Shown here: piece by piece, positions 1 to 8,200 of the stretch
Layout: every line of letters begins with the position of its first letter
Numbering within the stretch: the first letter of the stretch is position 1
IMG/VR virus record: IMGVR_UViG_3300048012_000251
Coordinates: 1-24,369 of that record
DNA: 24,369 nucleotides
Strand: one strand, 5' to 3'
Origin: a virus
Translations under genes and position numbers: made by a program
The notes under the pieces: generated by a model
Databases searched by the model: none
The model's input: the letters and a program-made list of their open reading frames with translations, nothing else
What the model was told of the DNA's origin: nothing

Positions 1-1662
1 TATATGTCTTGTTGCTGTGTTACTATTAGCTGCTGCTATTTTTTGAACACCAACTAAAGCGTCTTTTGAAGGAGTAGAAGCGTCTGATGCTTCATTTAAA
101 CCTGTCACGTCGCGTATCATCTGTAGATAGTAGTTATATGTTCCTATTAGACTTTGCATTTTAGCTCCTCCAGCTCCGTTTTGTATTTCTTGAATAGGAA
201 CCTTACCAGGATTCATATCCCCTTCGCTAGTCATAGATCTACCTATAATTGAACCTGTTTGAAAAAACATATTCAACGCTTCTTGTGGGTTATAGTTAGT
301 ACCATTGCCAAGATCTATTTCAGCTAAACCATCAGCGTCTAAATAAATACCATCTGGTGTCATTCTAGACATAACCTGCTGTAGTTTTAAATGAGTTAAC
401 TGTATCATGTCAGCAAAACCAGTTATACGACTAACTAGACTTTCTATTCTACCTTTATACATACGCGGTGCACATATAGCGTAGTTCATTTTAACCTTAG
501 TGTAATCACTCTTAGGTCTCATCATGTTTTTGCTTAAGTCCCATTTAAGTAGTATATCAGTACCTAATATTACAGCGCCTTCGTATAAAACCTCTAATGA
601 TCTAGAAATTTTACCGTACTTAGCCTCAAGCATTTGATCAACAACAGGGTTAAATGTATCGTCTTTTACTATGATTTTACTAGCTCCTGTTGCTGTTTCT
701 TTTACTTTGTATACTTCATTAGCGTATGTCTTGTAATTAAAGTATAAAACTTGTACTTGATTTTTATCAACCTGATTTGACTCTGTTAAGCTTCTATTAT
801 AAAAACCACTATTTTGAAAACCTTGACCTGTTATTTTATTCAACTGGTCCTCTTTTAAATGTGGAAACTGCTTTTTTAATTCGTTTACAGGTACGTTTTT
901 AACTTCACCTACATAATAAATATCATTAAAATTAGGATCTTCTGTGTAGGAGTAAACCATATTAGCTGGATCTACATATTCTACTTTTATACCTTCTGAC
1001 TTGTTATACACTGTTTTAACAGCGCCTATACCTAAAACGGTTAAATCATAATTTATTCTACGTCTTGTTAAGTCATACCTGTTACCGTCTAATATTACGT
1101 TTATTGCTTGTTCTTCAGCTAGCTCTACAGCTTGTTTGTAAGAAAGCTGCATGTGTAAATCTAACTCTTGTTGAGAATCTGGTAATATTTCAGGACTATT
1201 TTCTGATAAATCAATATCAAAAGCTTCTTTCGCAAAAGCTGTTAGATCTTTACTACGCATATCTCTAAGCATAGATTCCATGTAAGCTGTTCTTTTACTA
1301 ACACCTGATGGGTCTTGAGAATAAGCTTTAACATCGTAAACTCTTTCAGATATACCGTTTACAACTATATCTACAAACTTTGGTATAACGGGAACTGGTT
1401 TCCAGTCTAAGTTTAAATAACTTAAGTCACCATTTATTGACAACTCGTCTTTATATTTTTGTATTGATTGTTCTCCTCTAGCGTATAATCTCAACTTGTG
1501 AAACTCTGTTTGATTACCAAAAAACCTATTAGTACCTGAGTCTCTTTTAAACCACTCGCTTTCAATTGCTTTAGCAACTTTCAAACCGTAGTCTTTACTC
1601 ATTTTTTCTAAATCGCTAGCGACTTGACTTGGAAAATAACCTTTAACAACTGATTCAGCCAT
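1..1662 (-). CDS. Portal protein, N-terminal 554 residues (C-terminus off window)
   Basis: This minus-strand frame is open from an ATG at 1662-1660 to the window edge without a stop, giving 554 residues that begin MAESVVKGYFPSQ. I call it the portal, the dodecameric ring at the capsid vertex through which DNA is packaged and the tail attaches. The reasons are its place one base after the large terminase and its composition: a long mixed alpha/beta protein with charged helices (around residues 155-200, including the TRRRINYDLTVLGIGAVKT stretch), a segment with VDPANMVYSY, and a long helical part after about residue 400 (SLVSRITGFADMIQLTHLKLQQ is split here as SLVSRITGFAD and MIQLTHLKLQQ). Portals of crAss-like and other large podoviruses run to about 700-800 residues, so roughly a quarter to a third is probably missing. 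No signal peptide or membrane segment is visible. Identity rests on context and overall resemblance rather than on a catalytic motif. Confidence 0.8.
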   Translation of the reverse strand, partial: MAESVVKGYFPSQVASDLEKMSKDYGLKVAKAIESEWFKRDSGTNRFFGNQTEFHKLRLYARGEQSIQKYKDELSINGDLSYLNLDWKPVPVIPKFVDIVVNGISERVYDVKAYSQDPSGVSKRTAYMESMLRDMRSKDLTAFAKEAFDIDLSENSPEILPDSQQELDLHMQLSYKQAVELAEEQAINVILDGNRYDLTRRRINYDLTVLGIGAVKTVYNKSEGIKVEYVDPANMVYSYTEDPNFNDIYYVGEVKNVPVNELKKQFPHLKEDQLNKITGQGFQNSGFYNRSLTESNQVDKNQVQVLYFNYKTYANEVYKVKETATGASKIIVKDDTFNPVVDQMLEAKYGKISRSLEVLYEGAVILGTDILLKWDLSKNMMRPKSDYTKVKMNYAICAPRMYKGRIESLVSRITGFADMIQLTHLKLQQVMSRMTPDGIYLDADGLAEIDLGNGTNYNPQEALNMFFQTGSIIGRSMTSEGDMNPGKVPIQEIQNGAGGAKMQSLIGTYNYYLQMIRDVTGLNEASDASTPSKDALVGVQKIAAANSNTATRHI

Positions 1663-1663
1663 A

Positions 1664-3880
1664 TTAATTTTCTATTAATTTTGAATGTGTTCCGCCTTGT
1701 TTATATCTAGCAAAACTTATATTTATTTTTTGTTTTTCTATTTTAGCATTTGGAGCGTATAAATGTCTATTACAGCCCATTATAGCTAAACCAGAACTTA
1801 TAGAAGCATCGAATTTAGTTCTATTGTTTATATCAAACTTAGCCCAGTCGTTTAACAGCTCATTAAAATAAACCGTACCATAGCTTCCGTCTTGCTTCAC
1901 ACCTACGTGATCTTGTATATACATTTCAATAGCAGCAGCGTGTGATTGTTTTATATCTTCGCTTGAGTTTGGTATACCACCTACTTCTTTTTCAGCAACA
2001 GATAGTTTATTCCAAACTTTATCAGGTCTATTCATACTAAAACCTCTATAACCACGCCTTCTTAAATAATACAATAGACGGGGTTTATTATTTTCTGCTA
2101 GTATAGGCATCCCGTAAAATACAAGTGCCATTAGAACGTCCTCAAAGAATATCTCAGCAGTCTGGGGCCTAGCTATATACTCTAAAAAGAAATGATTAGC
2201 TGGAGAATCTTCCATACTAAACTTTGTTAAACCGTGTAAAGAGCCTTTTGAGCCCTTGCCGTCTACAGTTCCTGATATATCGTAGCTGTCACAACCAAAG
2301 CAACCCATGTGTTCATTGCCTGGTTTTTTTAATCCATTTTTTAATATAATATTGTTTTGTAAATGAACTGGAGGTGTCCAGCTTAATTTAAATCTACCAT
2401 TTTTATCTGGATAAAATATAACTTTACTATCTTTAACTCCATTTACCCACTGAAAATTACCAGTAGTTATAGTGTTATCATAGTTAGCTTCTTCGTTAAA
2501 ATCTATTTGTTCGTATATTTTAGCTAAATTAAATATACTGTTTTTAGTTTCATCTCTAAAAGCATGTTCTTCAGTACGTGGAAATTGTCTATAAAATTCA
2601 TTTAAAGCATCTCCATCATTTTTTAAACCATCAGCTTCGTTTTGCCAATGCTCTAGTATTCCTATATCTATATTTTCCCCATAGGGACCAAAAGTTTCTT
2701 GCTCGGGTGTATCGAATACAGGTAAGCCATAAGAATCAATGAATCCTTCGTAGTTCCATTCCATAGGTATGAACAAACTATATAATCCTGAGCTTGTCTG
2801 TCCATTGCGGTTTCTTTTTGTAACATCTGAGTTTTTATATAATTTTTTAAAATTATCACCACCTTTATCTAAAGCATTTGATGTTGAACCCATCATACAC
2901 TTTCCAATTACTCTACTACCTAGTCGTAGGGTGGTTTTCGTAACACGCCAGTTGTTGAGGATGTTGTTCGGCCTCTCCCATTTACCGCTCTCGTCGTGGA
3001 CGAGGAGTTTAAGCTTCTCACCGTCGTAGGAGTTGTCACCCGTATTCTTCCAGTCGATCGTGGTGTCGAGACCCTCGAGTTCCTGTAAGGCTTCGTTGCT
3101 GGTAAGTTTTCTTCTGGTAAGCTTACTGGCTGGGACCCTGAAGGCAAGCTCGGTCTTTGGACGATCCATTCCGTCCTGGATGGGCTTGAAAAAGAAGGGG
3201 TAATTAATGGATATTGGTACCACCTTGTCAGTAAACATCTTCTTCGCATCTGGTCCACTCTTAGATAATATTCCATATCTAGAGTCAGAGGATATGGTTG
3301 CCATGTTAACCACCTCGCCTGATGCCATAAATGAGAATCCAGATCGCCTATTCTTAAGATAGCACATCCCATAGGATCTGTGATCGGCCTTACAAGCCTC
3401 CCAGAAAATATAGAATAATCTATTTGACTCGCGAAAGTCCGGTGCTCCAACGTCGATTTTACTCCACTGCAAGTACATGTAATGAGTACCAGTAACGTAA
3501 GTAGGAACGTTTTTATTGTAAAACCAAAAACCTTCTTCCCTACGGGTAAACTCATTATCGATGTAATCATACCATTTTTCTTTAAATTCTTCTGGATATT
3601 CCTTCCAGTCAAAAACTGTTTTTATTTTACTTAATTCTTTTGGATATTCAGATTTTTCCCAAGTATTTTTATTAAACTTAAAAACATTTGTAGGTTTTTT
3701 AGGTAAAGCTATATGCAAGTTTTGTATGCTATACACTTCGCCAATCTGACCCGTTCTGCTTATAACTACAACATCATGCTCTTTGTTATAACCATATTTC
3801 CAGCTTTTAGACTTATTAAGTCTTTTTACGGTATTTATTTTTATAGGTTCTACAACCTTGTAAAGCGATTGCTGGTACAT
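1664..3880 (-). CDS. terL: Terminase large subunit (packaging ATPase-nuclease)
   Basis: This 738-residue protein powers DNA translocation into the prohead and cuts the concatemer. A deviant Walker A, KNRRSGFS (176-183), has its lysine at the early position, as in the lambda gpA type (KSARVGYS), not the usual GK(S/T). Walker B is KLLVHDE (291-297), with D296 and the catalytic glutamate E297. A coupling motif GSTSN sits at 331-335. The C-terminal RNase H-like nuclease shows GCDSYDISG (529-537, D531/D534) and a late acidic residue in KFDASISSGLA (D691). The start codon overlaps the stop of the upstream gene by one base (TAATG), and the portal follows after one base. The DNA of the ATPase core (about 2925-3480) is far richer in G+C, with C-ending codons, unlike the rest of the gene. 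The length and the stretch CYLKNRRSGFSFMASGE resemble crAss-like and flavobacterial phage terminases; that assignment is from memory. Confidence 0.95.
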   Translation of the reverse strand: MYQQSLYKVVEPIKINTVKRLNKSKSWKYGYNKEHDVVVISRTGQIGEVYSIQNLHIALPKKPTNVFKFNKNTWEKSEYPKELSKIKTVFDWKEYPEEFKEKWYDYIDNEFTRREEGFWFYNKNVPTYVTGTHYMYLQWSKIDVGAPDFRESNRLFYIFWEACKADHRSYGMCYLKNRRSGFSFMASGEVVNMATISSDSRYGILSKSGPDAKKMFTDKVVPISINYPFFFKPIQDGMDRPKTELAFRVPASKLTRRKLTSNEALQELEGLDTTIDWKNTGDNSYDGEKLKLLVHDESGKWERPNNILNNWRVTKTTLRLGSRVIGKCMMGSTSNALDKGGDNFKKLYKNSDVTKRNRNGQTSSGLYSLFIPMEWNYEGFIDSYGLPVFDTPEQETFGPYGENIDIGILEHWQNEADGLKNDGDALNEFYRQFPRTEEHAFRDETKNSIFNLAKIYEQIDFNEEANYDNTITTGNFQWVNGVKDSKVIFYPDKNGRFKLSWTPPVHLQNNIILKNGLKKPGNEHMGCFGCDSYDISGTVDGKGSKGSLHGLTKFSMEDSPANHFFLEYIARPQTAEIFFEDVLMALVFYGMPILAENNKPRLLYYLRRRGYRGFSMNRPDKVWNKLSVAEKEVGGIPNSSEDIKQSHAAAIEMYIQDHVGVKQDGSYGTVYFNELLNDWAKFDINNRTKFDASISSGLAIMGCNRHLYAPNAKIEKQKINISFARYKQGGTHSKLIEN
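2925..3480. other. GC-rich, codon-shifted block inside terL
   Basis: By hand count, 2941-3180 holds 127 G+C in 240 bases (53%). Just left, 2821-2880 has 13 of 60 (22%); 2461-2520 has 16 of 60 (27%); on the right, 3541-3600 has 17 of 60 (28%). The intermediate part 3301-3480 is about 43-47%. Codons inside the block end in C or G (GAC, CTC, ACC, AAC, AAG) where the rest of the gene uses A- or T-ending ones. The reading frame is intact and the protein motifs run straight through, so this is a change in nucleotide composition only. It covers about residues 133-317, including Walker A and Walker B. Confidence 0.85.
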
Positions 3881-4155
3881 TATTTAGATCTTCTTTCTGC
3901 AAAACCACCAAAAGCCTTCTTTTCTTCTACTTTTTTAGGTTTTTCATTCAACATATCCTCTTCTTCCTGTATTCTGTTTAATATTTCAAAAGCATCAAAT
4001 ATAGCTAGTTTTTTAGTAGCAGCAGCATTTTTAAGTCTATCAGCTGATATATCATCATCTGAATCAACAATAGCTTCTTTAGCTACTTTAATTAGCTCTT
4101 CAACAGCCTTATGTCCAGCTTGGATTATATTCTTTTTCGTTTCCTTGATATTCAT
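3880..4155 (-). CDS. Small acidic/helical protein, candidate terminase small subunit
   Basis: A 91-residue protein with no recognisable catalytic motif, predicted almost wholly helical: an N-terminal lysine-rich helix, an acidic turn SDDDISADRL, then a long helix KNAAATKKLAIFDAFEILNR and a basic tail (AFGGFAERRSK). It lies immediately before terL, with TAATG overlap, where small terminase subunits usually sit. Those are short helical oligomeric DNA-recognition proteins, so the role is inferred from position, size and helicity only. Its first 47 bases overlap the end of the upstream GroES-like gene in another frame. The ATG at 4155 is preferred because no later methionine leaves the conserved-looking helix intact. 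It could instead be an unrelated small virion or assembly protein. Confidence 0.6.
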   Translation of the reverse strand: MNIKETKKNIIQAGHKAVEELIKVAKEAIVDSDDDISADRLKNAAATKKLAIFDAFEILNRIQEEEDMLNEKPKKVEEKKAFGGFAERRSK

Positions 4156-4702
4156 ACTTTATAGTTAATGCTTGAGATCTAATTCTATAAAGTCTTTCAC
4201 CATCTATAACAAATTCATATTCGCTACTAGGCGTAAATCCAACTAAATCACCTTTTTCAAAAACACTATCTATTGTTTCATCTAGGAACTTTAATATTCC
4301 TACATAAGGTTTTTCGTTGTTAAGATTAAAAATATCATTAGATTCAATAGGTTTTACAAATGAATAGCCTTTAGGTGCTTTCCAATCGTCTTCGTTTTTA
4401 TATAAAAATATTTGATCAAAAGAACATAGATAATTTTTATCATCTATATAACTTCTGCTATTTTTTTCAACACCTCTTATGTCATGAAACCTTCTAAAAA
4501 CGTTATGGTGAACAATAACTTGATCACCTACCTTAATATTAGTGTCACCTGTTATTGGTACACTTTTAACTTTTGCAAGCCTATTAACGCTTTGATGTGT
4601 AAATATTTGAGTATTTAGTATAAGTTTTTTACCTTCAATCTCTTTAGTGTTGTTATATCTAGATCCAATAGGTTCTATAACAAAGTCAAAAATACTTTTC
4701 AT
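4109..4702 (-). CDS. Double GroES-like (co-chaperonin fold) protein
   Basis: The 197-residue protein reads as two GroES-like beta-barrels in tandem. The first half has FVIEPIGS (7-14), a loop with GKKLILN (24-30), then IKVGDQVIVHHNVFR (56-70). The second half repeats the pattern with FVKPIES (115-121), a shorter loop with YVGILKF (133-139), and KGDLVGFTPSSEYEF (150-164) followed by VIDGERLYRI. In ordinary GroES the same order occurs: a V(R/K)P(L/I) strand, a mobile loop with a hydrophobic triplet, then vkvGDxVxF, an acidic turn with dGeey, and a closing strand. The two halves are my reading and have not been aligned by software. The gene is far from groEL/groES and sits beside the terminase, which suggests a role in capsid or packaging assembly. 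The stop of the upstream gene overlaps its ATG (TAATG), and its last 47 bases overlap the next gene. Confidence 0.7.
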   Translation of the reverse strand: MKSIFDFVIEPIGSRYNNTKEIEGKKLILNTQIFTHQSVNRLAKVKSVPITGDTNIKVGDQVIVHHNVFRRFHDIRGVEKNSRSYIDDKNYLCSFDQIFLYKNEDDWKAPKGYSFVKPIESNDIFNLNNEKPYVGILKFLDETIDSVFEKGDLVGFTPSSEYEFVIDGERLYRIRSQALTIKYEYQGNEKEYNPSWT

Positions 4703-4920
4703 TAATACTCTAAGTTATACTCAACAGCTACAGCCATGTTTTTATTAAAGTCTTTCCAAGGTAAAACCTCGTCATTTTTTTTAATAAATATACTGAACTT
4801 ATCGTCTTCTTCTGTTATATGACAAATAGTATGCCCTCCGTAGACCTCTTGACCTACGGAGTAGTGCATAGCTTCATTTTTATAATCTTTACCGATACTA
4901 ATCTTTCTTATCAGCTTCAT
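4702..4920 (-). CDS. Conserved-looking small protein, function unknown
   Basis: A 72-residue protein starting MKLIRKISIGKDYKNEAMHY. I do not recognise a domain. Strand-rich pattern with alternating hydrophobics (VYGGHTICHI, KFSIFIKK) suggests a small beta-fold; there is no signal peptide or membrane segment. It is translationally coupled on both sides: its start lies 23 bases inside the end of the coiled-coil gene, and its TAA shares a base with the next ATG. This tight packing, and an intact frame, argue it is a real gene of the terminase operon. It could be a small virion or head-assembly protein, but nothing in the sequence decides this. Confidence 0.75.
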   Translation of the reverse strand: MKLIRKISIGKDYKNEAMHYSVGQEVYGGHTICHITEEDDKFSIFIKKNDEVLPWKDFNKNMAVAVEYNLEY

Positions 4921-5173
4921 CTTTTATCTCGCTTATAGTACCGTCTTTAATATTAATAGATACATTACCGTATTCTTTTTCTAGATTCCCTTGAATTTGT
5001 CTAAGGCTCATTTGTAACTCTTGAGTCATTGTTAATAAACCAAACTTCTGAGTTTCCATTTGACCTAATTGAGATTGAGCTTGTTGTATTTTGTTAATTA
5101 CATCTTGAAGCTCTTTCAGTTCTTCTTCTTTAATTGAAGGCGCTAAATCTACTATTTTTTCGTTTTTTGCCAT
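4898..5173 (-). CDS. Coiled-coil protein, first gene of the terminase-portal group
   Basis: A 91-residue protein dominated by a helix from about residue 14 to 66, rich in E, Q, K and L (EEELKELQDVINKIQQAQSQ, then LRQIQGNLEKEYG), with the heptad spacing of a coiled coil. A short strand-like tail, VSINIKDGTIS, and an acidic-basic end (DEADKKD) follow. It resembles the small coiled-coil proteins common near the terminase of marine phages; I do not know its role. The ATG at 5173 follows an A/T-only leader and is the first gene after the 88-base non-coding gap, so it probably opens a transcription unit with the genes down to the portal. Confidence 0.75.
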   Translation of the reverse strand: MAKNEKIVDLAPSIKEEELKELQDVINKIQQAQSQLGQMETQKFGLLTMTQELQMSLRQIQGNLEKEYGNVSINIKDGTISEIKDEADKKD

Positions 5174-5261
5174 TTTATTTAATTTAATTGTTATTTATGC
5201 ATTATTGCATAGTATAATTATTACATATATAGTGCTTTAATTAAAAAGCTATTGTCATATG
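5174..5261 (-). promoter_or_regulatory. 88-base gap with hairpin, likely leader/promoter of the terminase group
   Basis: This is the longest non-coding gap inside the minus block. It is almost pure A+T and contains a perfect 6-bp hairpin, TATGCA-TTAT-TGCATA (5196-5211), 22 bases before the ATG at 5173. The same 10-base core GCATTATTGC occurs at 22783-22792, at nearly the same distance from another start codon. I see no strong rho-independent terminator for the 1997-residue gene. Promoter, RNA-processing site or protein-binding site are all possible. Confidence 0.45.
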
Positions 5262-8200
5262 TTAATTAGTGGTTTTAGTAATATCTACGTTTTGTATAAG
5301 TCCTGAATCTTTATTCATTACTTGGTATCTAATTTGTATATACCAATTTCCTGTTGGTACTGTTGTAAGGTTTTGAGAAGCTTTTAACAATAAAGGCTTG
5401 TTGAGTGCCATAACTTTACCAGTTGTTCCTATACCGGCCGCATAATACCAAGCAGCGTTGGTGTTTAGTAAAGTGTTATTTATAACAAATAGTCTATTAA
5501 ATTGACCAGGATAAGTACAATTGGTAGTGTCACAGAAACCTATAGCCGCTGTTGTTTGTGCGGTACTATTCCAGTTACCAGATGTACCACCAGTATTATG
5601 TATTATACACTCGTAAGGTATTATAAAGCTATTAGCTCCTGGCGCTGGTATTAAAGTTGTTCCTGTAGTACTTAATAATTTAAACGCATCACCTGATAAC
5701 TTAATAGTTACAATACGCGTGTCTTCAACTAACTTACCTCCACTTCCAAAAGCTGTACAATATTTAGGTTGATTTTCAGTACTGGACATTGAGAAATAAT
5801 TACCCTTACCGTAGTCACCCATTTTTACGTATCGACCACCTGCAGTACCATCACCGTGAACGTATAGATTTTGCTCCGAAGTGTGCCCAACATTTAATTG
5901 GTTTCTTACGCGCATTGTTCCATTAACATCAAACGCGGAACCAGGGGTTTGCGTTCTAAATCCTACTTTTTTAGCTTGAGAATCAATATATAAAGTAGAT
6001 GTTGTCTTGTCTGCTGTTCCAATATAAATATAGCCTTTAGTTTGCGAAAGAAATAAGTCATCAGGCCCACCACCACCAATAAATGATTCACCACTTTTGT
6101 GATATATGCTCAAATCACTGCCTGTTCCATAATGACTTTTTACATTGTCTCCGTGTGAAGTGTCACCAGTCATAGTACCACCAGCTAGTGGCAAAGCGTT
6201 TGGAGTGTAACTAGGGTCAGAACTAGGCACCCACGATGGTGTTGCGTCAGCATTTGTTGGTGCAAAAGTAGTTGGTAAGGCAGATATATCTACGCCATCG
6301 ACTGTTTTACCAGAAGCCATGACAATATTACCAGCAATACTTACATTTCTATCATAATCTAATAAGTTTGTATAATCAGTATTCTCTGTGCCCGAGTAGT
6401 TAGATGTTATAAATATATTCTGTAAAGGTATTGTTAAATAACTAGAGTTACTAGGCGTCCAGCCGTAAAAATCAACTGTTATTCTTGTAGCTTGTGACGC
6501 AGCACCATTACCAGTGTGTAACCTATTTGTTGAATAAAAATTCATTCCCCAGTTATCACAGTTGTTATCAGTTGTCTCTATTGTTGTGTTACTACCTCCA
6601 AACTTAGCTATTACTCTAGTACTCCACGAACCGCTACTATACTCTTCAACCATTAATCTATGACCAGGATATGTAGAGCCTGACCAGCTTGTTTGTGTAC
6701 CTATTTTAGTTTCTGTTGGCCAACCTGTGGATGGCGTAACAGTAAACCTAAATTTATAATAAGTTGAAGTTATATCCCATCTAGTATCTTGTCTACCATC
6801 TAATAATTTTTTTACGTTTGCTAATTGAGATGATCCGTCTTGCCAAGAACTACCATTCCAGTATTCAACGTTGTCTATAGCTCTATATCTAATAATATCT
6901 GATTTGGCGTTTTTTATAAACGTAGACAAGTGTCTAACACCGCCGTAGTGATCGTGATAGTAATTATTAGAACTACCACTTTCAGTACTAGATATGTTAT
7001 CAGCGTGATATAAACCGTAGTTAATACCTTGAACAGTTAAGTCACCATTAATAGTTAAACTACCAGTAGTAGTATCACTTTGATCACTTCGTAAATATTT
7101 TGATTGAGTAGAGGATGGTGTTAAATAACCAGCTGTAGCGTGGTTACCCCAACCATGAGCTGTATTACCATTAGCAGCTTTTGTCTCCATATCGTCTAAG
7201 TCTACAGCTTGCGATACTGATATATAACCTAGTTTCTGTGCTTGGCCAGAAGATATTGTAGTTGTAACAGAGTTCATAGGTGTGAAACCTAAAGCCGTAG
7301 TTACTTGATCACCAGTCGGCGCGCCCGTGAGAAGAGTACCATTAGCAGTTACATCACCCGAAAAAGTTGCGCTTGAGCTATTTAATACAAACCAGTTTTC
7401 ACTAAGTGGAGCTGCTGCTGATGTTAGTTCTGGACTTCCAGTTTCAACATCAGACCTACCAAAAGCGATAACGTCGTCTCCAATAAGAGCTATACCGTGA
7501 TCATTGGTGCTATTGCCAGGTGCTTTTAAATATAAATAGTCTCCAGCGTATGTATTCCAGCTAGAATATAGTACATCGTGGTTAGTTGCGTTGGTCCAGG
7601 CACTTTTATACATCTCAAGTAAAGAACCAGCAGCGGTTGTTAGTATTTCATCGTGAATGTTTAAAGTACCAGATACATCTGCATTACCGTTTATATCTAA
7701 ACTTGTTCCTTCTAATTCACCATTAGCTTTGATTTGTCCTTGAAAAGTAAACGCCATGTTACCAGAGCTATCTGACGTCCATGTGTGTGTTTTATAAGTA
7801 GAACCGTAATACTGTCTCCAATTAATAGTTGCCCCAGTGTTACCAGTACCATCTAAAAAGTGTGGATAATGGTTACCACCTGAGTCATAAGCATCGTAAT
7901 AAAGATGTCCTTTATAATGATTATTATTACTTGTAAATGTTTTAGCGCCTGATATAGTTTGCGTGCCTGTTTTTGTGACAGCGCCAAGAGAACTAGCTGT
8001 TGGTATTGTAGGTTTATTTAATATAAACGCGTCACCACTAGTAGCATTCCAATCAGACTGTACGTTTTGTTCTGCATTAGATGGTGCATGTGCTGCTTGA
8101 GAATGGGAGTAAGCAGTGTTCCAGTTGCCTATAACTGTTGGACTAACAGTAGCACCACCAATTGTTAAGTAACTGCTTGTATATGCTGTTGAGTTAGCGC

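Noticed and set aside
1065-1268. 67-codon plus-strand open frame
   Set aside because: Antisense to the portal frame, which is open over the whole stretch with protein-like sequence.
2920-3612. 230-codon open frame on the minus strand in another frame of terL
   Set aside because: It lies within the terminase gene; the GC-rich block removes stop codons from alternative frames. The terminase frame has all motifs, and this one gives a low-complexity R/S/T-rich product.
5220-5262. Rho-independent terminator after the long fibre gene
   Set aside because: Only A/T self-complementary TAATTA elements are there, with no GC stem.
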